Source: Tieghemiomyces parasiticus
Lineage: Eukaryota > Kickxellomycota > Dimargaritomycetes > Dimargaritales > Dimargaritaceae
Length of the DNA stretch: 10,857 bases
Direction of reading: 5' to 3'
NCBI GenBank assembly: GCA_027575765.1
Contig: JANBPT010001312.1
Span: forward strand, 1-10,857
The notes beneath the pieces are model-generated. The model did no database searches. It had not been told where the DNA came from and was given only the letters and a program-made list of their open reading frames with translations. Below are positions 9,377-10,857 of the stretch, one piece after another. Every line of letters starts with the position of its first letter. Position 1 is the first letter of the stretch. The translations under genes and the position numbers were made by a program.

Positions 9377-9607
9377 ATGTTGGCTGCACAGATCGTATTT
9401 GGCGCCCTCGCACTTTCATGTGTGGTGGCCCAGTCGACCACGAACGGCGTTGATGACACTGCCACCATCACTGCTAAACTCATGCCGACACCGTTTAGTC
9501 CCTCCATTAGAAAGAAAAAGGGGGGGTGTAAAAAGAAAAAAAAAGGCTGTAAGGAGGATAAAACATATTCAAAGGCTCCCATGGTGCTGCCTGGTTTTAG
9601 ACGATAA
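9377..9607 (+). CDS. Predicted small secreted Lys/Cys-rich protein (76 aa)
   Basis: I do not recognise a family. Residues 1-18 (MLAAQIVFGALALSCVVA) form a typical signal peptide with a probable cleavage before QS, so the product would enter the secretory pathway. The mature part starts with a Thr/Asp-containing stretch (QSTTNGVDDTATITAKLMP) and then has a strongly basic segment at about residues 45-62 with two cysteines, CKKKKKGC at 51-58. It ends APMVLPGFRR. The chosen ATG has A at -3; the frame also extends upstream without stop for 33 codons, but those read like leader. Codon use is less G/C-ended than in AACS. G7 (9520-9526) and A9 (9536-9544) runs sit inside the frame, so a sequencing or polymerase slip could alter the tail. 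A GTAAGG donor at 9549 paired with TTTTAG at 9600 would remove 52 bases and give a 66-residue product ending YDNTLVSDP. Gene status is probable; function is unknown. Confidence 0.55.
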   Translation: MLAAQIVFGALALSCVVAQSTTNGVDDTATITAKLMPTPFSPSIRKKKGGCKKKKKGCKEDKTYSKAPMVLPGFRR

Positions 9608-9661
9608 TACTCTCGTCAGCGATCCCTAAACTATCCAATGGTTACCTCATTTGTCCCAGCT

Positions 9662-9667
9662 AATAAA
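9662..9667 (+). terminator. AATAAA polyadenylation signal
   Basis: A canonical AATAAA starts 55 bases after the TAA at 9605-9607, in A/T-rich surroundings. It fits the 3' end of the small secreted-protein gene. Other AATAAA copies occur in the window (near 2763, 3935, 6236 and 8523), so this one is informative by position rather than rarity. Confidence 0.45.
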
Positions 9668-9700
9668 ATACATACCTCGCTTGCTTACTCTTCATCAAAG

Positions 9701-10857
9701 ACTGGTCGAACCAGTGGGGGTTCGATCGTCAGTATCGTCACGAATGAATTAGCTCCTGCTGCTGGATTGTAGAAGAAGTTCGGACGGTACCAGAGTTGAC
9801 GTGGACACTTAACCATGAAAGACGTCGGCAGGTACCATCAGCAGCTTAATCATGAGTGCTCGGACCCGGTGTTTTGCGGACACTATCGCTCGGTGGCATA
9901 TCCTACGACGTTGTTATTCCTACCGTGTACTTAACGACCTCTACGCCAACCTGCAGTAGCGGGGATCTATCGGCCAGTGAACCCGGGCTGTGCTCGGTGT
10001 TACAGACGAGCACGTACCCCGCCAAAGTAGTCAATCTAGGCAGGCTCATTTGCCGTCCAATGAAGGCCACCACTCCAGGCCAGGGTAAGCTGGGCGGGCA
10101 AGGCGAGTCGGCTAACGATGTGCTGCAAACGGTTCCTGAGGACCGTCCTACCTCGGGTGGAGCTGCGTCTCTCTACTACCAGGCCACCTGAACTGCACAC
10201 CCCACAGGCATTCCGGTTACGGGTCGCAGCGGTATCACGCTACGCATCGTGTCGGTGCTGTCTAGCCGTCTTCGTGGATCCACGCACGGTCAGTCGTGAG
10301 AAATTGGACGGCAAGGCATAGTGATAAAGTCGTCTACAGTGTTCCCTCTCCGGAACCGTTTGATGGGTATTGCCCTTGGAGTAGCTCTGAACTCCTGGTC
10401 AGGGTGCCGGGTGACCACCGATGCCGTGTGTTCGAGGTGAGGTGAGCCAGTTGCCGGCGCAGCCGTTGCGATGGACAAGGATCATTTAACCATCGTAGCC
10501 GAGGTCACGGGCGGACCGGGCCAACGACCCTTCTGTCTGCGTGCCCGCTGGATGGGCTCAAGCCGGCTGGTTTGCAAACATCACTTCAACTCTGGGTCGA
10601 AAATCGCCTGAGGCAAGGGATACAGGGCGATGATTCCCCAGGCTTGACTGCGCCCCTCAGATCGTTGACTTGATTTACGGTCCACTTCATGAATCGATCG
10701 AAATGATTGCTGCTGGTTACCACCGTCAAGTCGGACGTCAACAGGTGTATACGCCCGAGGGGGTGGTACCGCCCTCCACTAGTCACAGACGGGTAAAGCA
10801 ATCCTGAGAAGCGCTCAGCGGTCCGGGTACGCGAAACACACTATTTGGAACATCCTT
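9701..10857. other. Intergenic, no supported gene
   Basis: The region has mixed composition. A 15-base hairpin (ACTGGT-CGA-ACCAGT, 9701-9715) follows the AATAAA; it is short and without a T-run. The frame at 9856-10191 starts with GTG, directly after an in-frame TGA, and has no recognisable domain. A GGTTCGATC at 9718-9726 recalls a tRNA T-loop, but the flanking bases do not pair. Confidence 0.45.

Noticed and set aside
8931..9629. 232-codon plus-strand frame overlapping the secreted-protein gene
   Set aside because: It has a GTG start and no ATG in its first two thirds. It stays open because the sequence is pyrimidine-rich, and the signal-peptide frame is the better candidate.
9701..9715. 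Hairpin ACTGGT-CGA-ACCAGT after the AATAAA
   Set aside because: A six-pair stem is expected by chance many times in this length, and hairpin terminators are not a fungal RNA polymerase II signal.
9718..9726. GGTTCGATC, resembling a tRNA T-arm
   Set aside because: The bases on either side do not form the five-pair T stem, and no D arm or acceptor stem can be drawn.
9856..10191. 111-codon plus-strand frame
   Set aside because: It begins with GTG immediately after an in-frame TGA, so it has no usable eukaryotic start unless an unseen upstream exon exists.

Overview
The window looks like nuclear DNA of a filamentous or early-diverging fungus. The reasons are short spliceosomal introns with GTAAGT/GTAAGG donors, a perfect TACTAAC branch site and TAG/CAG acceptors, a pyrimidine-rich, ATG-free leader before the main gene, and large compositionally asymmetric intergenic DNA. 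The species cannot be named from the sequence alone.

One gene is certain. Positions 65-2512 on the minus strand hold a complete three-exon acetoacetyl-CoA synthetase of 695 residues (exons 2512-2380, 2181-362 and 199-65). I rebuilt the two outer exons by splicing, because they do not lie in the main reading frame. The last exon carries the catalytic lysine. The sequence upstream of its ATG (2513-2815) is C/T-rich on the coding strand and has no ATG, as expected for a fungal promoter and leader.

A second, probable gene lies at 9377-9607 on the plus strand. It encodes a 76-residue predicted secreted protein with a clear signal peptide and a lysine cluster holding two cysteines. A TATAAAT lies upstream, followed by a pyrimidine-rich leader with a three-codon upstream ORF, and an AATAAA lies 55 bases after the stop. 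I do not recognise its family.

The roughly 6.5 kb between these genes (2816-9040) and the last 1.1 kb (9700-10857) contain no gene I can support. Their open frames have no recognisable domains, often lack ATG starts and follow stretches of purine or pyrimidine bias. The main structure there is alternation between purine-rich and pyrimidine-rich blocks of about 400-600 bases, with two abrupt pyrimidine-to-purine switches near 4900 and between 7140 and 7430. A 70-codon frame at 7138-7350 sits in the second switch zone and is listed only as a weak candidate. Nothing links the two genes functionally: one is a cytosolic metabolic enzyme and the other a putative secreted peptide.
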